Positions 1-10,592 of a stretch of 51,484 nucleotides of DNA are shown here, in pieces. The translations under genes and the position numbers were made by a program. Location: the NCBI GenBank assembly GCA_047777475.1, contig JBKEET010000011.1:1-51484 (forward strand), written 5' to 3'. The notes below the pieces were generated by a model, which saw only the letters and a list, made by a program, of their open reading frames with translations, was not told the origin of the DNA and searched no databases. Each line of letters begins with the position of its first letter. Positions within the stretch are counted from its first letter, which is position 1. The stretch is from Sutterella sp047777475 (lineage in GTDB: Bacteria > Pseudomonadota > Gammaproteobacteria > Burkholderiales > Burkholderiaceae_F).

Positions 1-869
1 TCCGCCCTGAGCCGGGCGATAAGCGCGAAGAAGGCGCGCATCGCGGCCGGGACTTCCGCATCCGTTGGGAGCCCGTCGATGCGCACGGACGCAGTGAGGC
101 CCGCTTCGCGGCCCGTCTCGGCGACGAGCCGCTCGAGCGCAAGCCGCAGCCCCGCCGCGAGCACCGCAAAGCGCGGATCCTTTTCGGAGCCGATGCGGCG
201 CCCGCGCGCCGCGCCCGTGGCGGCTAGCGCGATGCCGTCGGCGGGCGAGGCAACGCCCGCGGCGGCGAGGAAAGAGAAGAAATCGCAGGCCAGGGGCTTC
301 AGGAGCCCCGCAAGGCAGGACTGCGCCACGCCCGCGTCGCACGCGAGGAAGGCGGTGCGGTTTTCCGCCGGCGCGAGCGCGCCGGCTGCGATGCCGAGGA
401 GATGCATCTCGCCCTCGGGCGAGAAAAAGGGCGTCGCGAAAACATGGAATCCCGAAGGCGCCCTGCCGTCGAACGTTTGTGCGCAAGCAAGCGCTTCCTT
501 CGCCTTGGCGGCGAGCGGGGCGACGGGCGTGAGCGCCCTCCCCTTTCCCTGCAGGAGCGGCACGACGCTCTGCTCGGAAACGCCGGCGGCCGCACCCGCC
601 TCCCGGCAGAGCGCCGAGGCGGACGAATCCGAGAGCGCGCCGTAGCCGTACATCGCTTCGCCGCGGCTCATCAGCGCGAGCCTCGGCACGAAGGGCGAAA
701 CGGCGAGCGCCTTCATCGCGCGGGCCGTGCCGTCCGCCCAGCCGCCCTCGGGCACGGCACAGCACATGGCGCCGCCCCTGTTGGCCAAAAGCGCCAGCAC
801 CGAGCCGTCGGCGCTCGCGCCGGCGGCGAGCCCAGGCAGCGCTATGCGAAAGTCACGCTCTTCCTTCAT
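1..869 (-). CDS. ArgJ-family protein, catalytic motifs degenerate (3' end outside window)
   Basis: About 289 residues are visible; the C-terminus runs off the window. The ATG at 869 has a GGAAGGA ribosome site about nine bases upstream. Position just after secA is where argJ (ornithine acetyltransferase / N-acetylglutamate synthase) lies in many Burkholderiales, and the chain can be aligned to ArgJ by eye: LALMSRGEAMYG matches the place of the family NTGNANA motif, and residues 159-179 (GIAAG...FLACDA) match the region holding the autocleavage Thr. The family motifs themselves are lost: the KGSGM lysine is Ala, the position of the catalytic Thr is Asn by my alignment, and the GDTSTND motif reads AGVASPAD (residues 204-211). 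The surrounding hydrophobic pattern and the GAA after that motif remain. I infer a pseudoenzyme or decaying gene rather than a working ArgJ. The frame is open throughout, so it is not an obvious pseudogene. Confidence 0.6.
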   Translation of the reverse strand, partial: MKEERDFRIALPGLAAGASADGSVLALLANRGGAMCCAVPEGGWADGTARAMKALAVSPFVPRLALMSRGEAMYGYGALSDSSASALCREAGAAAGVSEQSVVPLLQGKGRALTPVAPLAAKAKEALACAQTFDGRAPSGFHVFATPFFSPEGEMHLLGIAAGALAPAENRTAFLACDAGVAQSCLAGLLKPLACDFFSFLAAAGVASPADGIALAATGAARGRRIGSEKDPRFAVLAAGLRLALERLVAETGREAGLTASVRIDGLPTDAEVPAAMRAFFALIARLRA

Positions 870-889
870 CGGTTCGATTCCTTCCAATG

Positions 890-938
890 AAAAGGCCCGC
901 CCTTCCGGCGCGCGCAGGCGTCCGGCGAGGAGCGGGCC
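890..938 (-). terminator. Rho-independent terminator candidate after secA
   Basis: On the minus strand GGCCCGC (932-938) pairs with GCGGGCC (894-900), with an inner CCGG/CCGG pairing, and is followed by TTTT (890-893). It lies between the secA stop (965) and the ArgJ-family start (869). Some readthrough is likely because no other promoter is obvious for the downstream gene. Confidence 0.55.
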
Positions 939-964
939 CCGAAGTGCCTCAGGCGGCGCTGCTG

Positions 965-3691
<2,727 letters not shown>

Positions 3692-3880
3692 TGCGTTATC
3701 AAATCAGAGCGCACGCGCGGAGGCGCGCCGGCATCCCCGCCGTCGGCGGAGGGGATCCCCCCGGAAACGTTCCGTGCTACGCTTTTTCGTAATTCGGAGT
3801 GCGCGCGTGCCGCGGCTAGCGGCGGCCGAAAAAATTTCCTTTTCGCTCGGGAGTTTTCCGGGCACGGGCACAGCCTTCGG

Positions 3881-3889
3881 ATTATCGCA
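3881..3889 (-). promoter_or_regulatory. Extended -10 element, possible secA promoter
   Basis: The minus strand reads TGCGATAAT, a TGnTATAAT-type extended -10 with one mismatch in the hexamer. No good -35 is seen, which is tolerable for extended -10 promoters. It would give a leader of about 185 bases before the secA ATG at 3691. The 285-base gap between secA and dciA must also carry a plus-strand promoter for dciA, which I could not locate. Confidence 0.3.
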
Positions 3890-3976
3890 CAGAATACCCG
3901 TGCGGCGAGCCGCGCCGGGGGCAGTTTTGTGCGTCATTTCCTTACACTTTGAAGCGTCAGGGGACCTGCAGAAGCT

Positions 3977-5122
3977 ATGGCCGGCGATTTCACACGGCGC
4001 TCCCGCGGAGCGCGGCTCATCTCGAGCACTTTTTCCAGGAACGGCAGCACGCTCGCCGCCGAGTACGCGCTCGCGCGCCGCGCCGGCGCCGCCATCACGC
4101 CCGTGCTCCGGCCCTTCCGCATGACGCTGCGCACCGACGACCCGGCGCACTGCCGCATCGAAGGCCGCACGCTCGTGATCCTTGCCGAAAACGCCACGCA
4201 GCTGAGCCGCCTGCGGCAGCTCACCGGCCGCATGAGCGCGGCGCTCGCCGCCAAGGGCCTGCCGATCGACGCGATCGAGACGCGCATCGTCCCCAAGAGC
4301 GCCGCGGGCATCAGGGAAGGGATCGAGCTCCCCTGCTCGCCGAGGGCGCCTTCCGCCGCCGGCGCCGCGGCCGTGGCAAGCGTCGCCGCCACCGTGAAGG
4401 ACGAAGAGCTGCGCCGCACGCTCGAGAAGCTCTCCCGCTCGCTCAGCCCGGATCCCGCCGCCCAGAAGGAAACGCTCGCCGAAAAGCTCTCCGCCGAAGC
4501 GATGCACCTCGCCGAGGAGCGCCTCGAGCGAAACGGACGCGCGAAAGCGCTCGAAAGCGACATCGCCGCGATCCCGCTCCCCGCGGAGCAGGACGCCGCG
4601 CTCTACCCGCGGCTGGCCGCGGCGAGGAAAGAAAAGATCGCGGAAAAAAGCGCGCTCGAAAGCCGGCTTGCCGCGGAGCGCGCCCGCCTCGGGGCGATCG
4701 AAAAGCGGCTCGCCGTGCTCGGCAGGGCGCTCGACATGCTCGAGACCGACCCCGCGGGCGCGGCCGCGCTCGCCTACGACATGAAGGGCGTGACGCTGCG
4801 CGACGAAAAGCCGCTGCCGCGCGGGGGCCGGCATTCGGCGGCGGCCGCCGCCGCGCTTTACGAGCTCTCGCGCACCTGCGGCAGCGCCGGCCTGCAGAAA
4901 ACCGCGCGCGAGCTCTCGAAGGCGATCGCGCCTGCGAAGGGCGACTTCGCCGCCTCGCTCCTTCGCGAAGTCGAGGGCGAGATCGCGAGGCTCGGCACTG
5001 CCGCGGACTCGCCCGAAAAAGAAAAGCGCCTTGCGGCGCTTGAAGAGGCACGCAGGGCGCTTCGCTCGGGATCGGCCGACGCCGGGGCGCTGGCCCTCCG
5101 CCTTTACGGCGCGGCGGGCTAG
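3977..5122 (+). CDS. dciA: DciA-family (DUF721) helicase loader with long coiled-coil extension
   Basis: Residues about 12-110 match the DciA/DUF721 fold: an N-terminal LISSTFS...LAAEYALARRA helix, then a hydrophobic TLVILAENATQLSRLRQL segment and a closing IETRIVPK strand. DciA helps load the replicative helicase DnaB in bacteria lacking DnaC/DnaI-type loaders. A DUF721 gene convergent with lpxC and divergent from secA is a familiar Burkholderiales layout. The protein is 381 residues, whereas typical family members are roughly 100-200. The extra 270 residues are Ala/Glu/Arg/Lys-rich: a low-complexity linker (about 120-140), a strongly charged heptad-like coiled coil (about 160-265) and a second helical segment to the C-terminus. 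The ribosome-binding site before ATG 3977 is weak. The extension has no function I can name. Confidence 0.7.
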   Translation: MAGDFTRRSRGARLISSTFSRNGSTLAAEYALARRAGAAITPVLRPFRMTLRTDDPAHCRIEGRTLVILAENATQLSRLRQLTGRMSAALAAKGLPIDAIETRIVPKSAAGIREGIELPCSPRAPSAAGAAAVASVAATVKDEELRRTLEKLSRSLSPDPAAQKETLAEKLSAEAMHLAEERLERNGRAKALESDIAAIPLPAEQDAALYPRLAAARKEKIAEKSALESRLAAERARLGAIEKRLAVLGRALDMLETDPAGAAALAYDMKGVTLRDEKPLPRGGRHSAAAAAALYELSRTCGSAGLQKTARELSKAIAPAKGDFAASLLREVEGEIARLGTAADSPEKEKRLAALEEARRALRSGSADAGALALRLYGAAG

Positions 5123-6036
5123 ATGCCGGAGCGGGTCTTCTGCATCCAGAAGTCGACCGGGCAGTCCTCGGCGCGCTCGTAAGTCTTGAACGTCCAGGCG
5201 CTCGGGTCGGCAATGAGCGCCCGCAGCAGCTTGTTGTTGAGCCCGTGGCCCGACTTGTGCGCGATGTAGTGCGCGAGCAGCGGGTGCCCGAGCACGTAAA
5301 GGTCGCCCATCGCATCAAGGATCTTGTGCTTCACGAACTCGTCGTCGGAGCGCAGGCCGCCCTTGTTGATCACGCGGAACTCGTCCATGACGATGGCATT
5401 GTCGAGCGAGCCGCCCTGGGCGAGGCCCATGCGGCGGAGCATTTCCACGTCCTGCACGAAGCCGAAGGTGCGCGCGCGGCAGACCGAGTTCTCATAGGTG
5501 ACGCGCGAGAAGTCGACGTCCTCGCTCTGCACCGTCTGGTCGATCGCCGGGTGGCCGAAAGCAATTGAGAACGAGAGCTTGAAGCCCTCGTGCGGCTCAA
5601 GCCTCGCGAGCTTGTCGCCCTCGCGCACCTCGACGGGCTTGACGATCTTCACGAATTTCTTCGGCGCGTTCTGCTCGACGATGCCCGCCTGGTGAAGCAG
5701 GAAGACGAAGCTCGCGCCCGAGCCGTCCATGATGGGGATCTCGGGCGAGTTGACCTCGACCACCGCATTGTCGACGCCGAGGCCGTTGAAGGCGCTCATC
5801 AGGTGCTCGATCGTCGCCACCGCGGCGCGGCCGATGTTGACCGTCGTCGCCATGCGCGTGTCGTTCACGTTGAGGGGATCGGCGGGAATGTCAACGGCCG
5901 GGTTGAGGTCGACGCGGCGGAAGATGATGCCCGTGCCCGGCTTGGCCGGGCACAGCTTCAGGTGCACCTTGCGGCCGCTGTGCAGGCCGATGCCCGTGGC
6001 TTCGACCGGCGCGGCGAGCGTTCTCTGCTTGAACAT
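5119..6036 (-). CDS. lpxC: UDP-3-O-acyl-N-acetylglucosamine deacetylase LpxC
   Basis: Zinc amidase performing the committed step of lipid A synthesis in the cytoplasm. The 305-residue length is canonical. The zinc ligands are visible as H78 (TIEHLMSAFNGLGVDN), H237 and D241 (EFVKHKILDAMGD), and the catalytic His is H264 (HKSGHGLNN). The start MFKQRTLAAPVEATGIGLHSG is the family N-terminus. It is the last gene of the division and cell-wall cluster, 80 bases after ftsZ. AGGA seven bases before the ATG serves as ribosome-binding site. Its stop codon overlaps that of the convergent dciA, leaving no room for a terminator. Confidence 0.98.
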   Translation of the reverse strand: MFKQRTLAAPVEATGIGLHSGRKVHLKLCPAKPGTGIIFRRVDLNPAVDIPADPLNVNDTRMATTVNIGRAAVATIEHLMSAFNGLGVDNAVVEVNSPEIPIMDGSGASFVFLLHQAGIVEQNAPKKFVKIVKPVEVREGDKLARLEPHEGFKLSFSIAFGHPAIDQTVQSEDVDFSRVTYENSVCRARTFGFVQDVEMLRRMGLAQGGSLDNAIVMDEFRVINKGGLRSDDEFVKHKILDAMGDLYVLGHPLLAHYIAHKSGHGLNNKLLRALIADPSAWTFKTYERAEDCPVDFWMQKTRSGI

Positions 6037-6055
6037 GCGTTAGTCCTGATAAGGA

Positions 6056-6098
6056 AGCCGGCGGACCGGACGGCGCGGGGCCGCCGATGCCGCCGGCT
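6056..6098 (-). repeat. Strong hairpin between ftsZ and lpxC
   Basis: A perfect 9-base inverted repeat, AGCCGGCGG (6056-6064) and CCGCCGGCT (6090-6098), fills the 80-base ftsZ-lpxC gap. On the minus strand it is followed by TTCCTTATC, a poor U-tract, so it may be a partial terminator, a processing or mRNA-stability element. It ends about 20 bases before the lpxC start. Confidence 0.5.
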
Positions 6099-6116
6099 TT
6101 GGACCGACAGGCGCGC

Positions 6117-7379
6117 TTACTTGCGCAGGTAAGTCGGAATGTGGAACGAAGCAGCGGGTGCCTCGGCGGCGGGCTCTTCCTTGGCGGGAGCGCTCGGCGC
6201 GGGCTCGGCCTCGGTCGCCTTCTCGGCGGGAGCGGCTTCGCCGCCCTCGGCCTTGGGAGCCTCGGCTTCCTTCTGCTCGGCGCCGGCTTCGGGAGCGGGC
6301 GCCTTCTCAGTTTCGCCGCCGAAAGCCGGGAACTCGAAGGTCGGCATGTCGCCGCTGTCGCCCGCAGAGACCTGCGGACGGTGCGTAACGGGCTTCTGCG
6401 CCGTCTGGCTGTCGCCCGCGTCGGCCGGCTGGTCGAGGCCCGTCGCAACGAGCGTGACGCGGATTTCGTCGCCCATCTCCGGCACGATGGCCGAACCGAA
6501 GATCACCACGGCGGACTTGTTGACAAAGGTCTTCAGAAGCTCCATGGCCTCCTTGATCTCGGAGAGCGTGACCGACTCGTCGCCCGTGAAGTAGGCGAGC
6601 AGGCCGCGGGCGCCCTGGAGGTTCGCGCCTTCGAGCAGCGGGCTCGCGATGGCCTTTTCGGCAGCCACGCGGGCGCGGTCCGGGCCCTTGGCGGTCGCCA
6701 GGCCGATGATGGCCGTGCCGCGCTCGCTCATGACCGTAGTGAGGTCGTTGAAGTCGAGGTTGATGGTGCCCGGGGTGTTGATGATGTCCGCGATGCCGAC
6801 GCAGGCCTTGTAAAGGACCTCGTTGGACATCTCGAAGCATTCCTTCATCGTCGCGTTGGGCGGGCACTCGGTCTCGAGCTTCTCGTTGAGAATCACGATC
6901 ATCGAGTCGACCTTGTCCTTGAGGTTCTCAATGCCCTTCTCGGCGACGCGCATGCGCCGCGAGCCTTCGAAGCTGAAGGGCTTGGTCACCACGGCGACGG
7001 TCAGGATGCCGAGCTCCTTGGCGATGCTCGCGATCACGGGCGCGGCGCCCGTGCCGGTGCCGCCGCCCATGCCGGCGGTGATGAACAGCAGGTTCGTGCC
7101 GCGGATCGCGTCGGCGATCTGCTCGCGCTTTTCCTCAGCAGCCCGGGCGCCTTCTTCAGGACGGGCGCCGGCACCGAGGCCGGTGGAGCCGAGCTGGATG
7201 TTGATGTGGGCGCGGGAGCGGACCAGCGCCTGATGGTCCGTGTTGGCCGCAATGAATTCAATACCCTTTGCGCCGTGGTCGATCATGTGCTGCACGGCGT
7301 TTCCGCCGCCGCCGCCCACGCCGATCACCTTGATGACGGTTGTCAGGGGGTCAAGTTCCTGAAGAATCTCGAAAGGCAT
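6117..7379 (-). CDS. ftsZ: Cell division GTPase FtsZ
   Basis: Tubulin homologue forming the Z-ring. The start is the ATG at 7379 (MPFEILQELDPLTTVIKVIG), preceded by GAGG six bases upstream; the frame stays open 19 codons further upstream but that part has no FtsZ character. The protein is 420 residues. The glycine-rich GVGGGGGNAVQHMI and the tubulin signature GGGTGTGAAPVI are intact, as is the T7-loop region LDFNDLTTVM. A disordered Ala/Glu/Pro/Lys-rich linker of about 80 residues precedes the conserved C-terminal peptide IPTYLRK, the docking site for FtsA and ZipA-type partners. It follows ftsA by 66 bases. Confidence 0.97.
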   Translation of the reverse strand: MPFEILQELDPLTTVIKVIGVGGGGGNAVQHMIDHGAKGIEFIAANTDHQALVRSRAHINIQLGSTGLGAGARPEEGARAAEEKREQIADAIRGTNLLFITAGMGGGTGTGAAPVIASIAKELGILTVAVVTKPFSFEGSRRMRVAEKGIENLKDKVDSMIVILNEKLETECPPNATMKECFEMSNEVLYKACVGIADIINTPGTINLDFNDLTTVMSERGTAIIGLATAKGPDRARVAAEKAIASPLLEGANLQGARGLLAYFTGDESVTLSEIKEAMELLKTFVNKSAVVIFGSAIVPEMGDEIRVTLVATGLDQPADAGDSQTAQKPVTHRPQVSAGDSGDMPTFEFPAFGGETEKAPAPEAGAEQKEAEAPKAEGGEAAPAEKATEAEPAPSAPAKEEPAAEAPAASFHIPTYLRK

Positions 7380-7445
7380 TTTCAACCTCAAAATGTCGAA
7401 TTCTTTAATTATCGCCGAGATCCGGCGTGTGTGCACGTGATTTTA

Positions 7446-8684
7446 TTAGTAATCACCGCAAAATGTCGCCTTGAGCTTGGAAAGGAAGCCGGGCAGCCGC
7501 TTTGTTCGGTGTCCGCGGGACTCTCCCTTGGCGAGTTCCTCGCCCGCGGACATGATCAGGCCGATCGCCACGGCGGCGTCGCTGCGCACCGAAAGGGGCG
7601 AATCACCGTCGATCACGCGCGGCAGCCCGATGCGCACCGGCACGCCGAAGATGCGCCGGCAGATCTCGTCGGCGCCCCTGAGGTTGGCGCCGCCGCCGGT
7701 GAGCACGACGGAGTGCACCTTGTCGATGACGCCCTTCTTCACCAGAAGCTCTTTGTACAGTCCGAAAAACTCTTCGGCGCGCTCGCGCAGCGTCTGCGCG
7801 AGGAGACGCCTCGGGAACGCCGGCGCCACCTGCCCGTCGGGCACGTGCGGCTGCACCGTCTCGCTCGGCAGCGTCTTCTCGGGAAAGCAGTGGCCGTAGT
7901 CGGCCTTGAGCTCCTCGGCCTGCTCGAGCGTGATGCCGAACACCGTGGCCACGTCGCGCGTGAAGAACTCCGCGCCGTAGGGGCGCACGTCCGTGTAGGT
8001 AAGCATGTTCTCATAAAAGAGCGCGACCGACGTGGTCTGCTCGCCCATGTCGAAGACGACGGTGCCGCAGTAGCGCTCCGTCTCGTCGAGCACGGCCTTG
8101 GCGGCCGCCCAGGGGTGCGGCTCGTAGCCCGCAAGCTCAATGCCGGAGCGAACGAGGCAGCGCTTCATGTTCTCCGCGTTCGAAATCGAGCCGTAGACGG
8201 CGTGGTAGACTGCCGTCACCTTGTCGCCCGTGAGGCCAACGGGCGAGGTGCTCGTGAACGTGTCGCCGCAGCTGTAGCCCTGCGGGATCATCTTGATGAG
8301 CTGCCGGCCCTGGCGGCGGCTGTGCTCGCGCGCGTTGCTCTCGGCCGTGTCGACGTCGCTCTGCTTCACCTCGTTGCCGCGCACGACGGCCGTGCCCGAG
8401 CAGTTCTCGCTCGTGAGCGTCTGCCCGCCGATAGCCGCCCAGGCGCGCTCGACGGGCACGCCGCCCGCGGAATCGCGCGCCAGGTCGACGGCGCGGTGGA
8501 TCGACTGCACGACCTCCTCGAGGTCGGTCACGATGCCCTTGCGCACGCCGCGGGAATTCGCGTAGCCGTAGCCGAGGATGCGGTACATCCCGGGCTTGTT
8601 TTCCGACGGGCGGGCGATCACGCAGAGCACCTTGTGGGTTCCGATGTCGATGCCCACCAGCACGTCGTTTTGCTCTTCCGTCAT
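7446..8684 (-). CDS. ftsA: Cell division protein FtsA
   Basis: Actin-like ATPase that tethers FtsZ to the membrane and recruits later divisome proteins. The 412-residue length is normal. The N-terminus VGIDIGTHKVLCVIA carries the phosphate-1 motif, VVFDMGEQTTSVAL is the phosphate-2 region, and VVLTGGGANLRGA is the adenosine motif. The C-terminus LPGFLSKLKATFCG fits the amphipathic membrane-targeting helix. The start overlaps the ftsQ stop by four bases, implying translational coupling. Confidence 0.97.
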   Translation of the reverse strand: MTEEQNDVLVGIDIGTHKVLCVIARPSENKPGMYRILGYGYANSRGVRKGIVTDLEEVVQSIHRAVDLARDSAGGVPVERAWAAIGGQTLTSENCSGTAVVRGNEVKQSDVDTAESNAREHSRRQGRQLIKMIPQGYSCGDTFTSTSPVGLTGDKVTAVYHAVYGSISNAENMKRCLVRSGIELAGYEPHPWAAAKAVLDETERYCGTVVFDMGEQTTSVALFYENMLTYTDVRPYGAEFFTRDVATVFGITLEQAEELKADYGHCFPEKTLPSETVQPHVPDGQVAPAFPRRLLAQTLRERAEEFFGLYKELLVKKGVIDKVHSVVLTGGGANLRGADEICRRIFGVPVRIGLPRVIDGDSPLSVRSDAAVAIGLIMSAGEELAKGESRGHRTKRLPGFLSKLKATFCGDY

Positions 8685-9604
8685 TGTCCTCCGCCCTCGG
8701 CGCCCTTGGCGCCAGTGTCGTTAGTCGTTGCGGCCGCTTCCGCCTCTCCGGCCTCCTCGCCGCGCGCCGGCAGCGTCGCGGCGAAGGCCTTGTTGTAGCG
8801 CAGGTCCACCGAAGCGGGCGGGCCGTTGAGAATTTCTTTCACCTTGGGATAAACGTTGACGAACGCCGCCAGGCGGTCCGCGGTGCTGCGCTCCGCGGTC
8901 TCCTGCCCGATCTCGACGTGCGTCGGGGGCATCCCCGGCCCCTTGATGGTAAGGCCCCAGCTGCCGCGCGCGGAAAGCGTCACGGCGGTGATCTCCGCCT
9001 TGAGCGGGGTCACGGCCTTCTTGTATTCCTTGTAGTGCCGAGCGATCTCGGGCACCTGGCTTTCGGGCCCGGAGAAGGTCGGCAGCGCCGAGGAGGGATC
9101 CTCGCGTTCCTCGGGGTTGGCGGCGAAAAGCTTGCCGTCCTCGCTCACGAGGCGCCCGTCCTCGAAAATCGCCGCGGGCGTGTACGTGGTCACCGAGACC
9201 TGCAGCTCGTCGGGGAAGACGCGGCGCACGACCGCTTCCCTCACCCAGGGCACCTGCTCGACGGCGTCGCGCACCTTGTCGAGGTCCTCGGTGAAGTAGT
9301 TGCCGCGCAGAACCGGCTCGACGGCTTCCTTGACGCGGGCGACGGGCACCCTGGCGATGTCGCCGGAGACCTCGAGCCGCGTGAACGAAAACGCCGGCAG
9401 GTTGATCACGTAGTCGACCGCACGGCCTCCGCCGAGCACGACGAACGCGACGAACGCGGCCGCGGCAATCACCTTGAGCCAGAAGCGCACGCTCGCGCGG
9501 CGCTCCGCGCGGCGCGCGAGCGCCTCGCGTTCCCTTTCCCTCGCCTCGAGGCGTTCCTCGGGCGTCAGGGCGACGGCGGCGGTGCTTTCGCTTTTCTGGG
9601 GCAT
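8681..9604 (-). CDS. ftsQ: Cell division protein FtsQ
   Basis: Bitopic membrane protein of the divisome that recruits FtsB/FtsL. The 307 residues comprise a charged cytoplasmic tail rich in Glu/Arg (1-40), one transmembrane helix (about 43-62, VIAAAAFVAFVVLGGG), a POTRA domain starting FSFTRLEVSGD, and a beta domain containing VREAVVRRVFPDELQVSV. The last 30 residues form an Ala/Glu/Gly-rich tail. It lies between ddl and ftsA in the standard order. Confidence 0.93.
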   Translation of the reverse strand: MPQKSESTAAVALTPEERLEAREREREALARRAERRASVRFWLKVIAAAAFVAFVVLGGGRAVDYVINLPAFSFTRLEVSGDIARVPVARVKEAVEPVLRGNYFTEDLDKVRDAVEQVPWVREAVVRRVFPDELQVSVTTYTPAAIFEDGRLVSEDGKLFAANPEEREDPSSALPTFSGPESQVPEIARHYKEYKKAVTPLKAEITAVTLSARGSWGLTIKGPGMPPTHVEIGQETAERSTADRLAAFVNVYPKVKEILNGPPASVDLRYNKAFAATLPARGEEAGEAEAAATTNDTGAKGAEGGGQ

Positions 9605-9627
9605 AGGTCTTCCCGGAGTGCGTTCCC

Positions 9628-10557
9628 TCAGTCGGTCTGCGCGAGGCTCAGCACCTTGAGGCAGAGCTCGGCGTAGTCCATGCCGACGGCACGGGCTGCC
9701 ATCGGCACGAGCGAGTGCGGCGTCATGCCGGGCGAGGTGTTGATCTCAAGGAGAGCGAAGCTGCCGTCGGGCCTCTGCAGCACGTCGATGCGCGACCAGC
9801 CGCGGCAGCCGAGCACGCGGAAGGCCTTTTCGCAGAGCGCGGAAAGCTCGGCGGTCTTGTCCGCGGGCAGCTTTGCCGGGCAGTCGTAGGAAACGGCGTT
9901 GCCCCAGTACTTGTTGCGGTAGTCGTAGTCGCCTTCGGGCGCCTTGATTTCGATCACCGGCAGTGCCTTGCCGTCGATCAGGCCGACCGTGAACTCACGG
10001 CCGTGGATGTACTCCTCGGCAAGGATTTCCTCATCGCGCTCGCCGGCGGTCCTGAGCGCCTCGCGCACGCTCTCGAGCGTGGGCTTGGCCAGCTTGGTGA
10101 CGCCGATCGAAGAGCCGTCGCGGGCGGGCTTCACAACGAGGCCCGAAGCGCCGAAGCGCTCGATGACGCCCTTGATGTCATCGTCGCTCGCCTTGGGGCT
10201 CAGCATCGCGCCCTGCGGCACGGGGATGCCCGCGGCGCGCCAGAGCGTCTTGGTGACTTCCTTGTCGATCGAGACGGCGCTCGCCGCCAGGCCCGGACCC
10301 GTGTAAGGGATGCCGAGCACGTTGAGCACGCCCTGGATGTTGCCGTCCTCGCCGAGGCGGCCGTGCAGGATGTTGAACGCGCGGTCGAAATGCCCGCCCT
10401 CGAGCTTGGCGAGGCTCTCCGTCTTCGGATCGAAGCGCGTCACGTCGACGCCCTTCGAAGTGAGGGCCTTGTAGATGCCTTCGCCCGACATCAGCGAGAT
10501 GTCGCGCTCCGAAGAAATGCCGCCCATCAGCAGGACGACGCGGCCGAAATTTTCCAT
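9628..10557 (-). CDS. ddl: D-alanine--D-alanine ligase
   Basis: ATP-grasp enzyme making the D-Ala-D-Ala dipeptide used by MurF. The 309-residue length and the sequence are of the DdlB type usual in this cluster: VLLMGGISSERDISLMSG at the N-terminus, HGRLGEDGNIQGVLNVLGIP for substrate binding, the ATP-grasp VVKPARDGSSIGV, and FALLEINTSPGMTPHSL at the metal site. Only 23 bases separate it from ftsQ. Confidence 0.97.
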   Translation of the reverse strand: MENFGRVVLLMGGISSERDISLMSGEGIYKALTSKGVDVTRFDPKTESLAKLEGGHFDRAFNILHGRLGEDGNIQGVLNVLGIPYTGPGLAASAVSIDKEVTKTLWRAAGIPVPQGAMLSPKASDDDIKGVIERFGASGLVVKPARDGSSIGVTKLAKPTLESVREALRTAGERDEEILAEEYIHGREFTVGLIDGKALPVIEIKAPEGDYDYRNKYWGNAVSYDCPAKLPADKTAELSALCEKAFRVLGCRGWSRIDVLQRPDGSFALLEINTSPGMTPHSLVPMAARAVGMDYAELCLKVLSLAQTD

Positions 10558-10592
10558 TTCCTTATACCTTCTGCTTTTTCAGGTGTTCTGCC

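Noticed and set aside
6087..8798. 903-codon plus-strand frame opposite ftsZ and ftsA
   Set aside because: Antisense shadow of two certain genes, of the same biased composition.
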